Virus record (IMG/VR): IMGVR_UViG_3300037427_000905
Coordinates: 1-28,285 of that record
Strand: one strand, 5' to 3'
DNA: 28,285 nt
DNA from: a virus
Below are positions 1-13,900 of the stretch, one piece after another (within the stretch, counting starts at the first letter, position 1; each line of letters opens with the position of its first letter). Below the pieces are notes generated by a model. That model did no database searches. It had not been told where the DNA came from and worked only from the letters and a program-made list of their open reading frames with translations. The translations under genes and the position numbers were made by a program.

Positions 1-1910
1 TGGGTTATGATCTATAGCAGTAGGTGTTAAACCAGTGTTAGGTATGAATGTATGAGTTGTTAGATCTGAAGATATACCAACGTTTAATTCTATTGTTGTA
101 TCAGTAACGTTAGCAATCTGTATAGGCTTGTTATAGAATGGATCAGCACCACCATTACCGATATATGCAGATCCAGATGATCTAGGATATGTCTTAGTAG
201 TAACGTTATTATCTAAGAGACATGTAAATGCTACAGAATCTTGTGTTAGTTTAATGCTATGTCCAGCTACTAAATCATGCTCACCAACTGTAAGTATCAA
301 AGTACCATTTGATGGATTGTATGTTGCATCAGATACTGTGAATGGCAACTCAGGTGTCTTACCAACATATACATCAAACTGATCCAAGGATACATTACGG
401 ACATCCATCCACTTATTACTATAAGGGTCAGAAGCACGAGGATATGCATGGTTGGTTGCATTGTTATCCATGTCACAAGTAAATGTGACTCCACCATCAG
501 CAATCTTAACGTAGTCACCATTACCAAATCCATGATTAGTAACAGTCAATCTCATTAAACCAGTAGATCCATTATATGTTGCACCAGATATACTGTGAAT
601 ACTACTATCACGGAAACTGAATTTTCTGTCTGTAGTTAATACTAACGCACCAGTAGAAGTATCGAAGGTAGCAGCATCTACATCGTATTCTACCTGAGGT
701 GTAATACCAACGTTAACTGTAATAGAATTTGAATCAGTAGCAGTAATTACTAATGGCTCATTATGCACTGGATCCTTAGATCTTGGATATGAGTGAGTAG
801 ATGAATGGTCATCCATATCACAAGTAAAGTGTAAGCTGTTTTGTGCTAGTTTGATATGTGTACCAGCTGCTAGACTATGTGATCCAATCACTAGATTGAG
901 AGCACCAGTCTCAGCATTAAATGTGGCAGTAGATGGGTTGAATCCTACGATAGGAGACTGACCAACATTAACTGTAAATGTGCCACCAGGAATATCAGAC
1001 TCAACAACATCTAACCAGTTACCTACACAAGGATCAGTAGGTCTTGGATAAACGTGATTAGTATAATGATTATCCATTGAGCATGTGAATGTCATGGAGT
1101 TTTCAGTAATCTGAATCTGCTCACCATTGGTGATCTTATGTCCAGGTACTGTCATCTTCAAATGACCTTTCTCTGCATCATATTCAGCATAAGATGCAAC
1201 ATGGTGTGTAGCACCAACGAAACGATGGTTTCCTACATCTAATGTTAACTCTCCATCAACCTGATTATATTCTGCATCACTTACGTTATACTCCACTCTA
1301 GGAGTCATTCCAACATTAACTTTAAATACGTCCTTAGATGTTACTGCTTCAACTAATAACCACTGATCACCAGCAGGATCCTTTGCTCTAGGATATCCGT
1401 GCTTAGTAGCATAGTTATCTTGAGAGCAAGTGAATATTATAGATCCGTTGTGTATCTTAACTTGATCACCAGTCTTAAATCCATGATCTTCACAAGTTAT
1501 CTGCAATACACCACTATCAGGATCATATGCAGCATCTTTAGCAGTATGAGTTGTAGAGTCTGCCATTCCATGATCAGGAACGGTAACTGTCATCATACCT
1601 GTTTCAGGATTATATGAAGCAGTATCAGCTGTCCATTCTGTAGATCCTACCTTAAGTACTTCTATCGCAGTGTTACCAGCAGGGTCACCAGATCTAGGAT
1701 ATGAATGAGTTGACTGGTTGTTATCCATATCACAAGTGAAGTTAATCGAATTGCTGACTAACTTGAGATATGTACCAACTGTATGGTTGTGTGATCCAAC
1801 TGTTAATTCTAGATCACCTGTGCTGCTATCATACTTTGCGTTAGAAATGTCATAAGCAATAGTAGGAGCAGGACCAACGTTAAGTGTAAATGTATTAGTA
1901 GTAGCAGATT
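1..1910 (-). repeat. FTC/YPR repeats at the visible C-terminal end of the giant protein
   Basis: Six modules share F-T-C-x-x-D-x-x-x-T/S-x-x-Y-P-R followed by an aspartate- or proline-containing loop. Examples are FTCDMDNNQSTHSYPR, FTCSQDNYATKHGYPR, FTCSMDNHYTNHVYPR, FTCDMDDHSSTHSYPR, FTCDMDNNATNHAYPR and FTCLLDNNVTTKTYPR. Modules are 70-120 residues long and come in a short and a long form; the long form has an additional H-G-F-x-x-G-D strand block. The array runs off the left edge, so the copy number is a minimum. It is probably a beta-structured shaft or a host-contact array. Confidence 0.85.
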
Positions 1911-4900
1911 CTCCAGCAACTAGTGAACCAGCAGAGGATCCAAATCCAGCATAATTAGCAGAAGCAAATATACCACTACCACCTGCTAAACCAGTATTCT
2001 GACCACCAGGAGTAGTTACCTCAGATATAAAGTTACCATCTATCCATAGTTTAATTGCACCAGGACCAACTGTGACCGTACCACCAACTGTTATTTCAAA
2101 TACTATCTCATGATCTCCATTATCAAAGTAAGATGATAGAGTCCCACCTACTTGAAGGTCAAGCATTGCTAAACCAGTATCACTGGTATATGATGCACCA
2201 CCACTATAGGAATTAGCACCATTACCTGCACGGATTCTAAAGTAACTACCACTATCTCTAATACCAACCCAGACACCAGCAGTAGAATCACCTGCTTCAA
2301 ATAAGCAGCAATCTATTGGAGATGAAGGTAACTTAGTAACTAATCTGAATACTGCATCTTCATCAGGTACTAAACCAGTGCCTGAATCAGTTGTAGAAAT
2401 CTTATCTTCACCAAACTTGAATGATCTAGTAACAATATTATTAGGTTGGTTGATCTGAATACCATCAGGACCACTATTAAACAGTGAAGTAACAGGTCTT
2501 GGGACAGCATCATAGATTACTTGATCTACATTATGACCAGCATCATTAGTGATGACTTGACCCTTCATTGCACGAATGGCATATTCCTTCGCTTTGTTAA
2601 TAATCCAATTAGTCTCAGCAGAAGCATTAGTAACGTGATCTAGGTTACCAGTATATGTTGTATAGAATTCAGAAGCATACTGCATCCAGTTGTTACCACC
2701 ATACTTGAGGTTGAATACCAACGATCTCAAGATATCAGTAACGTCATGCACACAGTTAACAGATCCACCAGGAATTAATAGTCCAGGATACTGTTGTAGA
2801 CCAGCAGAAACTGCTTGCTCTGCAATGTATCTGATATTTCCATCAATAGCATCACCACACTTCCAATAGAGATCCTCTCTTGGGTTTTGCTCATATGTTT
2901 GGACTGGTTTCAAGTTTGGCTCATTACCTTCTACATAATCTCTACCAAATGCATTACGCATTACCATAGTGCAGATATCTCTTAATATCTTAACTACAGT
3001 GATAGTTGCTTCATACTCAGTCTCAATATGCTTAAGTGAATTATCTTCTGTCTCAACATATAATGCAGCAGCATCGTATGTCTTCTCGTTACAATCGAAT
3101 CTTATGTCATGTACCAATGCCTCGATCATATCGATGACATCATCTTCACAGTTAACATGACCACCAGGAATTTGTAGATTCTCATACTTAGAAAGGTCAT
3201 TCATTATGCTGACACATTCCTTAGCAATGAGATGTCTATTTGTCCAGATACTTTCAGCAGCATCTAGATATCTGTCATTTGAAGATCTATTTGCTTGAGG
3301 ATATCCTTCTGTATCTAATACGATAGCAGAGTCTCTATACGCACCTCTAGTAGTGTAAGTAGGAGCGAAGTATTCTTCTTGGACATATGCAGGAAGACCT
3401 AGTGGAGTACCATCATTGTCTACTAGACCATTTGCTACTTCTCCAGGAGACATTAGAAGGTTATTGATTGCCTTCATACAGAGCATCTTGGCATAATCAA
3501 ATGCATCCATCATTGCATTTATTTCGTGCTCTATGTTGAGTATATTTTCTTGATCATCAAGATACTTGTCTACAACAGATTGTGTTTGATATGTACCACC
3601 AGTTACCAAGTCAGCAATAACACCAGGAATAATAAAGTCCTTAATGTCTCTTACACAATATGGTTCTCCATATCCAGGCATCTCAAGGAAGTCATATATA
3701 ACACCATTGATTTCTGCTTGATACTTATTCTGAATATATCCAGCAACTTCTTCTGCAATATAATCTCTATTCTTCCAGAGTTGGAATCCACCTTCTCTAA
3801 ATCTCTGATCGTTAGGAGCGATAACCTTAAGTAGATCATCACCTAAAGTAGTGATTTCAGCCTGGACAGCAGCACCAGCAGGAGTTGAGAAGTTATTAGG
3901 AATTCTCATTCTGGTAGTATAGGTACCAGTTAATTCTGTGCTAACAGTTGTTATAACGTCCTTAGCAATTTTAATAACTTCATTCCATGTATAAAGAGAT
4001 TGTAGAATCTCATTACCAATAAAGTTTAACTCACCACCAATAGTTAAATAAGTCCTTGCTGTATAGATTGTATGATAGTTTCCACCTTCTCTTATATCCT
4101 TAACAAGTGCTCCTAAGATATAATCCTTAGTATCTCTAATACACTTATCAGTACCACCATAACTGTTTTCAGAAGGTACGTCACCCTTAATAGTGAAGTC
4201 TGAGAATGCAGCCTTCATTCTACCAACTGCTTCTTCTGCTATCCATGCACCATTAAGGTCAATGATATCAGCACAGTCTCTATACTCTTGACGACCTAAA
4301 TCAACGTCTTCAATGATAGCAAGGAGATTAGCATAGTCAACCTTCTTAGCAGCAGCGTTAGAAGATCTCTGTCCACTATACTCTGCATATACTTCAGTAG
4401 TTGAAAGTATGAATGGTGCTTCACCGTCTATACCTAATACAATACCATCTACTGTATAATCAACTTGAGTTGGTGGAGTAAATCCTGTTTGATGATCTGC
4501 TGTGCCTTTCCTAATATACAAGTTATCAATATGACCAGCCCAATGTGATGTCTGGTTGAAGTCCATACCAACAGATGCAGCAGCATAGAGATATGTGTTA
4601 GTATCTGCCCAGTTGGATCCAACTTGTGCACCATTAACATACATTTGAGTAACACCTGATGCTCTAACAACAGATAAGTGATACCAAGTACCAGTTGTTG
4701 CAACTATGTTACCACTGTCAACACCTAAAGTATTACCGTTATATACCTTAATTGATTGACCATCCATTCTAATATTCAAACCTTGAGCAGAACTCAAACG
4801 ACGGAAGTCAAATAGGTATTGTGTGCCAACGTTGGCAGCAGGACGTATCCATGATTCAATAGTAAAGTCACCAGTGCCAAACTCAAAATCTAGACTTTCT

Positions 4901-7900
4901 GGAGTCTTAAGTATTGCATTACTTGGGATATAGACAGATTTAGATCCATTAAGAGTTGCCTTCTTAACTATTACACTTGTAGTGCAATTTGTTGCAGTTA
5001 GACGACTATTAGTGATATATTCACCTGCTTGGAATGTGCCAGTAATATTTCCAGCAAATATCCATTTTAGACCAGAATTAGATCCTAGAGCTTCAAATAG
5101 TGCTCCAGAAGTCATACCTTTAATCTGATCGCCAATAATGAATAATCCACGAGAACGATTCTTATAACCGATCTTAGTTGTCCTTATTGTTTCATTATCT
5201 TGGAATGTGCCGTCAGTAACTGTTAGAGCATTAACATTGGTTAAATTACCAGCATTGAATGCTACAGTCGCTATATCACTTAAAGTGCCGATATAGGTCT
5301 TAACGTTGGCACAATTGTTAATATCTTGGTTATTACCAGATGCATAGTTTGCATCGTAAGTATTAGCAGGAGCAACACCACCAGAGTAAGTTGTAGGATC
5401 ATTAAGGTTATATCCAACCCCAGAGAGATCCTTCCAATATAATAGGTTATTAATCGCTCTATACATTAAATCTCTTGCTGCTTGGAAGGCAGTAACAGCC
5501 TGTGCTTCTTCTCCAGCAATTCCATTGGTTAGAGGGATACCAGCAGCATCAAAGAATTTCTTAGTGAATTCTACTGTATTATACTGTCCACCAGATCCTA
5601 AGTCGTTAGAAATAGCATCTATGAAATATCCTAGATCTCTACGACATAATGTTTGATGAGGTGAGTATGAACCAATAGTTTCATCAGGAAGGTCATTTAG
5701 ACTTGAGTTGTTTAATGCTTCGTCAGTAAACTCCCAAAGTGTTGTAATTGCAGCTTGGACATCAGTACAGTTATCAGCATCGGTATTTGAAGTGTTTGAA
5801 CCAGGAGTACCGTAATTATCGTTAGGAGAAGGGTCAGCAGTGATTGTAAGATCTTGATAACCAGTCCAAGAGTCTCCAGAGTTTACAGCATTGATTGTGC
5901 CTGAATATTGGTTAGCAACTGCTGCTTTCATTCTATCTTTTGCTTTTTCAAAGGCAAAACGAGTTTCAGCAGATTGTGCGTTTACATGTTGGTAAACACC
6001 TTCAGCAGTAAAGAATTGTTGGACAAATTTACGAGTATAGACATTACCACCTGCAAAACAGTCAATTGAGACAGCATCGATCATATATTCAAGATCTCGC
6101 TTACATTTCGCATCTGAAGGAATAGAAGAGCCAGGATACTGAGTCTTCATATCATCAAACGCCATTCCAGCGATCATTGACTTATTATTCTGAATTAAGC
6201 GATATGCGTCCTTAAATCTACTCCAAGAGTTAGTAATAATGTCATTAGGGAAATAATAGTCAGGATGATCAATTGCAATCTGTGCTTCTGCAAAATCAAT
6301 GATTTCTTGCTTATTATTCGATATATTTCGTTTTGCATCAAGGAACCTGTTTGCAGCATTAGCATGGAAGACAGAAATTGGATTTCCGTAGAATACCTTC
6401 TTATTTCTGATAACTTCACCTAAAGTGAAGTTTCCACCAGTAACTTGACTGTAAGTAACCTCAGTTGTCCTAACTTGCTCGAAATCAAGGAAGTCAGCGT
6501 TAATTCTTTCCTCACTATTGTTAATCTCAGTAGGAGTGATAGAAGACTGTGAAATGTCGTCTAAGATGACATTAGGATTCTCAAGACTAACTAAACGCTC
6601 ATAAAGTAATCCTTGGAAGGTTGTTCCTTTGTTAATGATCAATTCATCAACAACTTCGTCATTAATAGGATCACTGTAAGGAGCAATGTATGTAATCTGG
6701 CCTGCTATCTTAGATGAGGCAGAATATATGAATTCATTAAGTCTGAAGTCAAAGATACCAGTTTCAAATCTAGGAGTACCTGAAGTCTTACTTACAACAA
6801 TACGATCATTAATAACACCCTCTTGATCCACGTTGGTCTCTTCAACATAGGCAGTATCTCCATCTAAGTTAGTAAGTCCCTCACCAAATCTGAATATGGT
6901 AGGACTGTTAACTAGAGTTACTGATTCCACTAATGCAGCGAAGATCTCCCCTCTCTTGATCTGCTCGTTGAGATCAAAGGTACCACCAACTAGATTAATA
7001 ACATCTAGATGGTTAGTACCTGAATCAATAACTGTGGCAACCGTATCAGATAATTGACCTTGAATCTGCTGCCCTAGTGTTGGGAAGATACCATAGTTAG
7101 TACCACCAAATCCATCATAAAGAGCAATTCTGTAGATAGGAGTTGGAGTAACACCTAAGATTCTATAGTTAACTTTAGAAGGTGGTTTAGGTGGCTCAGA
7201 GAATACTAAGTTACCACCAACGATTTGATAAGAAACACCAGGAGACTGAATAATACCGTTAAGAGTAATCAATAACTGGTTTTCTTTAACAATTACAGTT
7301 TGACCTTCAACAGTGATTGGGAATTGCTTCTTAATACCGTCAAACTGATCCCCAATATCATCCATCTTCTTAACAATAGAAGTTAAGATTTCCTCAGAAG
7401 ATGTTAGACGCTTCTTACGGAAGAGAACCTCAGTATTGTTATAGTCTGTATAGATTGGTTGTGCAGCACCGAATGATGTAATCTGGTTTACATTACTATA
7501 GTTTTGTATATTAACTTTCTTCGTAAATTCTGTACCAATCTTACGTCCAGATACATCCTTACCACCACTAAGTTGTAACTGACCAAACATATTGAAACCA
7601 GCAGGGTGGTTATTCTCTAATACCTGTGTCTTCCACTCAGTAATAGGAATCTCAGATTTAACAACATAAGAGAAGTTCTGATAGAAGAAACTATCTTGAA
7701 TCTTCTGGACTATCTCAGAAGGCTTACCAACGTCATCAATAAATCGGCCTGGTGTCTTCGTTAGGGAGCCGATATTCAGCACACCACGAGCAATAGAGAA
7801 GTTATCGATAACTCCAGATGCCTTAGATATAACACCTGTTACCTTCTCACCAGCAGCCCAGTCACCAGTATAATCAACGATCTTAAGAATCTTAGGACCA

Positions 7901-10900
7901 ATCTGCCAACCAGTGTTAGTAGATACGCTACCAATTGCTGAAGCAGTCTCAATTTGAGATCCTTGGAATACCTCTTCTCCTTCTAAGAATCTTGAAGTTT
8001 CAACAACAGCTTCTGCTTTACCACCGAATACCTCAGTTAGAAGTGTCTGTCTACCAGATCCTTGAGTTAGGAATGTAATGTAAGATCCAGCTTGTGCTGA
8101 CTGTAAAGTAAGACCAAATCTTAATTGGTCTGTTTCTAAACCAGCAACCTCACCAGCAATAGCATAATAGGTCTGTCCAGCGACTAACTGAGTCAAACCT
8201 GCGGTACTTGGTTTTGGTAATTCACCTTCTGTGCTACCAATATCATCTGCTCTGAATTGGACTTCTGCACCAGTGGTTATACCATGTGGGAAGTTAAACT
8301 GTAAGTAGTTAAGGTCTAAGTTAACAACGTAGTTAAATTCTGATTTCAGAGTAACAGATGGTTCGGATGAATATCCAGCACCACTGTTTTTGATGATGAT
8401 CTCATTAAGACGATTATTTTTAACAATTGCTTCTGCCTCGGCACCTTCTCCACCACCACCTTCAATTACAACAGCAGGAGTTGAAGTATAACCAGCACCT
8501 GGGTTGGTTATCTTAATCTGACTTAGTATTGATGTATTAAAGAGTTGTAGGTTAACAGGGAATGTAATCTCTGGTTTTAAGGTATAGTCATGTGAATAAC
8601 CGAAACCAAATTCATTATTCTTAAGTCTCTTAATCTTACCAATATTACCACCAGTTAAGAATACAGATGCACCAGTACCTTCAGCAGGGATTACTACATT
8701 TGCAGCACCACCAGAACCTGCAAGTGTGCTACCTAATATTCCAGGAATAGCATCAATATCAATAGATGCAATAGTATATCCTTTACCTGGATCTGCTACA
8801 GAAGCACCAGTTATAGTTCCTGATCCAGTCTCATCATCTACCTCAACAGTAATAGTTGCTTTACCACCTTCACCATCACCTGCAACAGGGACATCATAGT
8901 AAACACCTGGAGCATATTCAGTACCTCCATCAGTAATAACAATCTTCTCAATCTGTCTGAATGATGCAATATCACTAATGATAGGTAACTTCTGATAGAA
9001 TCCACCTGGAGAAACTAGTTTAATAGTATTGATAGGTCCAACTGCTCTTAGAGAAGTAGTTGAATAGTATGAATATACTTGATCAAATTCATCAGTACCA
9101 ACTTCAGCATTGCTTCTCTCTGGCTCTTTTAATAATTGGAATTTAAAACTAGTATCTGTTGGTACTTCGGTAACAGTAAACGTGCCTTCATATGGAGTAG
9201 TAATAACATCAATGAAGGATAGAGGTCCAACAGGAGAATCAGTGCCAGTCCTTGATGGATCGAAGTAGTAAGAGATATTAGTTACATCACCTAATACAGA
9301 GAATTTAACAAACGGATATTGACCAGCACCTAAAGGAACACCTGGTGTGCCAGATCTCTCAATGTTGTTAAATGAGTATTCTAGTTTGTATTGGTTATCC
9401 TGAGAGAATGATAGGTAGTAACCGAAGTTAGAAGTATCAGATACATCGAAGACATACTGATGGTTTCTAGTAAATTCTAATGTTGGATGCTTTGCATAGA
9501 TGTTAACACTATTAATAGCATTGTTATTAAATGCAGGGTCACTTACAGCAGTTGCTCTAATACCAAATGTATATTCTCTAGATCCAATTACCTGATCGAT
9601 AAAGAATGATCCATTAAACTGAGTGCCTTGGAATCCTTCAGTAAAGATAATACTACCAGCAGTAAAGTTATGAGCACTATTTGATGTGCAATAAACATAC
9701 TTGGTACGATTAGTTGCAGTCCTAATAATATCCTTCTCTAAACGTGCTGTAACACGAATCTTCTTAACAGATGCTAATCCACCAACAACTACACTCTTCT
9801 CATCTTCAGCAACAGTTATATTACCAGCATTAACACTAATAACATCTTCTGGGATGTATAGTGAACCAGGATGTATCTCTATAATCTGTACTGTATAGTT
9901 GTTACCTAAATCATATCCTAAGTTTCTAGCATAATCACTAATAGGCTCAGAGGTTGATATAAATGTCCAAGTTACACTTCCATCAGAAGCATCACCAGTA
10001 GTATGAACTGGAGCAGTTGTACCAGATACACCAGCACCACCACTTGCTACCTCATATACATTTAACTTATGTCTTACTTGCTGACCAACAACATATAATA
10101 GGTTGTTGTCCCACTCAGGCATATCACCACCCTGATATTGTGGCATTGGATATGGATGATCAGTTAAGTCTAATGTAAACTTACCTGCATCATCTATAAA
10201 GACCCAGTTTATATTACCATCACTTGCTTGACCAGCAGTATGACTAAGTGAAATTGTACCAGATGTACCAGCACCTAGTGCTTGATAGATCTTCTTATCA
10301 CTGTATACTCTATCATCTTGAGCATATACTGTAGCAGCTTGCCAAGGACTCTCTGGTTCATCGATATTGAAATATTGACCTTCTATTTGGTTTACATCAG
10401 CAACGTCAGTTCTAAACCTGTCAGTATCGTTAAATGTACCATACATTTTACCGACTTCATACTTATTACCGAATCCAGGATTAAGTAAAGTGCCCTCAGG
10501 TACTTTTACGATTGTGCCGTATGCTTGAGTAACTCCAGCACTATTAAATTGCTGTATGATAGCACCCTTAGTTAATTTAACATCTTGATTAAATGTAAAC
10601 TCAAGGACATTATCAATCTTCTGGTATAGAGCATCACGGACATAGAACTTACTAATTACATCAGCACTAATTTCTAATGTCTTACCTAGCGGTGATGGAA
10701 CTGTAGAAGTCTTAGTTGCATACTCAGACTTAGATGTAGTAAAGGAATATGTGCCAGGTATAAAGGTTGCAGCTACCTGTGACATATCCAAGATCTGAAG
10801 ACCACCAGCACCTAGATCCCAAGGACTAAACGCAGATACGTTTAGATCAGCCCAAGTAGTAGGAGTTTCAATATCAGTAAACTCTATAGTTGACCACTTA

Positions 10901-13900
10901 GATAATCCAGTAAGAGTATAAGGTGCTCTCTTATCATGGAGTCTATCAAACTTGATTAAAGCAGAATCTGAAATAGATGTAGTAACAGGAATCTCTTCTC
11001 CTGGTAAAGTGTATGCAGTAGTATATGGTGCAATATCATCAACTACAAGATCATCTATCCAACCAATAAATGAGTTACCTGAATTAGGACCAGAATACTT
11101 ACCAGCAAAGGTTACATCAGCAGCACTAATATCAGATGTAGACTGATAGTTACAAACTAGGTTTCCATTTAAGAATATCTCATACTGATACAATCCAAGA
11201 GACTCTTCTCTCTTCTGGAAGGTTACATGACACCATGCAGCACTACCAAATGTAGTCCAATTAGTAGCAACAGGAGAAGAAGCAACTTCTACTGAGTTAA
11301 CGTAAACAACAAACTTCTCATAGTTACCACTTGTGCTGTCACCATCTAATTCAACCTGAATAGAATCACCAGCAACAGGTGTCACATCAAAGAATAATGG
11401 TTTAGTATTCTGTGCAGTATGTTGAGCAGTTGCCATAGAGTACCATGCCCTATAACTCCACTCCTTACCAGTAAGATTTAAAGCAGGAAGTTTAACAGGG
11501 CAGATACCACTTAACTTAAGTGACCCAACACCAAACTTTTGAATAGATGTATCAACCCATGCATTCGCAGTAGTATGGAATGCCATTGTTGACAAATTCT
11601 GCTTGGTAGTTTCCTCAGATCTATCAGCATCGTTATTAAAACGATATGATGCTATCTGATCTGCTTGTCTACGATCTACAGCAAGAATACAGTCTCCAGA
11701 GTTATCAACAGTATGCCACTTAGTCTGGAATCCAATATTAGCAGTATCATCAACTTTAGTCTCTTTAATTACACTACCATCATACTTAAGGTAATGAATT
11801 ACTGAATATCTTTGATTTTGAGATTCTATAATATCAGTAACTAATGTATAGTTACCAAACACGTCTAAACTGATTCCAGCGTGTTTGATGGAATCTACGT
11901 TACCAGAAACAGTAACTGTCTTAGTCCAAGTCCATGAAGTGTTAGCAGTTGCAATTGGGAACTTATTAATCTGTATTTTTTCCCATTTCGAGGTAGCAGA
12001 GTTATAAACGTTCCAAATCAGTATAACATCGTCATAATTATCAATAATGAATCTTGGGTCTCTTACATATCCACCAACTGTAGGAATTTGTCTAATCCAG
12101 TCAATTTCAATGTTTGCACCATCATAGAAGAATACACCGAAGATACAGTCATCGTTTTGCTCATTTACACCAACAAACATGAATCTATCATTTGAGATCC
12201 ACTTGATTTGATGCATTTCTTCTGAATCATCAGCAGAAGCAAGTTTACGTTTTTCTACAAGGTCACCATCAATGCTACACTGAATAACCCACATATCGTT
12301 AGGATCAGGTGAGTTACTATCGGTATAACCACAAAGGTAGATACGACCATCTTGGTCTAGGTCTAGTCCTGTTACCCAGTCCCTTCTAGAAAGACCTGAG
12401 ATACCTGCAATTGACTTCTGCCATAGTAAGACACCATCAGGTGCATTTGCATTGTTAAACCCTGATTCATACTTACCTAACCAAACATCAGGATTATACT
12501 GTGAATTGTTAGGATCATAACTTTGACCAACAACATATATGATATCTTTCTCAGGAACATCATCAATATGCATCTTGATGAATTCTGCTTTCTTAGTACC
12601 GCTATTAACAGGGATTAAATCTCTTTCCCAGATAAGCTGGCCTAGATCATCAAATTTGGCAAGAATTGCTGATTGATCACCATCTGCCTCAAGCACACTA
12701 CCACAAATGTAAGTATAACGTTGTGCAGTAGTTATTGAGTGGTGTATAGTAACTTGACCAGCTGCTTCTTTATATTCAGTTAACCAATAACGAGTTTTCT
12801 TAAATTGCTGTGGATGAGATACTCTAATCTGTGGAGGATTATTATCATCATATCCATTACCAGAGTTAATGATATTAATAGTGTTAATCTGACCAGTACC
12901 TTCTAGTTGTAGTGTTAACTCAGCATCTTGACCAGATGCAGTAATCAACTCAAATGTAGGTGGAATGTCAAGATTATATCCAGTACCTGCTTGAGTAATG
13001 TCAATTCTTTCAACACCAGCAACAACCTTCATTCTGTAGATCTTACTGGTATTATCGATAACAGGACGGGAATTTACAATGATCTCATCTTGCTGTCTTA
13101 ATTCATGTCCTACAGATGTAGTAATTACACCGTAAGGACGGTCACCTATTATCTCTTTCTGATAACCAATAATATTCTGACCTTGGACAGATTCAATAAG
13201 AGCAGATGCTCCAAATCCACCAGTATCTTCATTATCGAAGAATACGGTATCATTGACCTGATAAGACTCGCCTGGGTTCTCAACAACAAATCCATCTATC
13301 TGAGCATTCTCAAACTGTGTAGTTGTCTCAACTTCGATGTCAACTCTAGACTCTTCTGATACTTTCGGGAAGTAATCATAAATTTGTAGAGTTGCCTCTT
13401 CAGACATCTCTAGTAATTCTTGTTGCTCATTAGCATCAATCAAACCATCATTATTAGAGTCCTGTATTTCAAAGATAATAGGATATCCTTCTATCTCAGT
13501 AGTAAATACATCTGCCTCTTGGTTTGGTTGACGATCAACATCGATATCAACATCAGTATATGGATCTCTATAACGGACAACACCATTAGGAATATTCTCC
13601 TGTGTTGCTATTTGAGAGAAGTTCCAGTTATCTGGAAGTGAGTTAAATTGTGGACCTAGGATATATGGGAATTCTGGAAGACCTGCTTCACTAGCATCTA
13701 TAGTTACAAAGTAAGCATATGTGCCATCTGGATATTGAGGTGTCTTACAGAAACGACCATTATAGTTGTCTAGGTCACCAGACTGGAAGTCGTAATAGTA
13801 GTCATCAACAAAGGTACCAGCATCATATGTTGAAATAGGAGGACCATCTACCCTTGAAGGACTAGGATTAGTAATCTCATCATATACAACGTTTGTCTTT

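Noticed and set aside
1-1910. CRISPR array or DNA-level tandem repeat
   Set aside because: The periodicity is in the protein sequence. At the DNA level the copies have diverged and there are no constant direct repeats with unique spacers.
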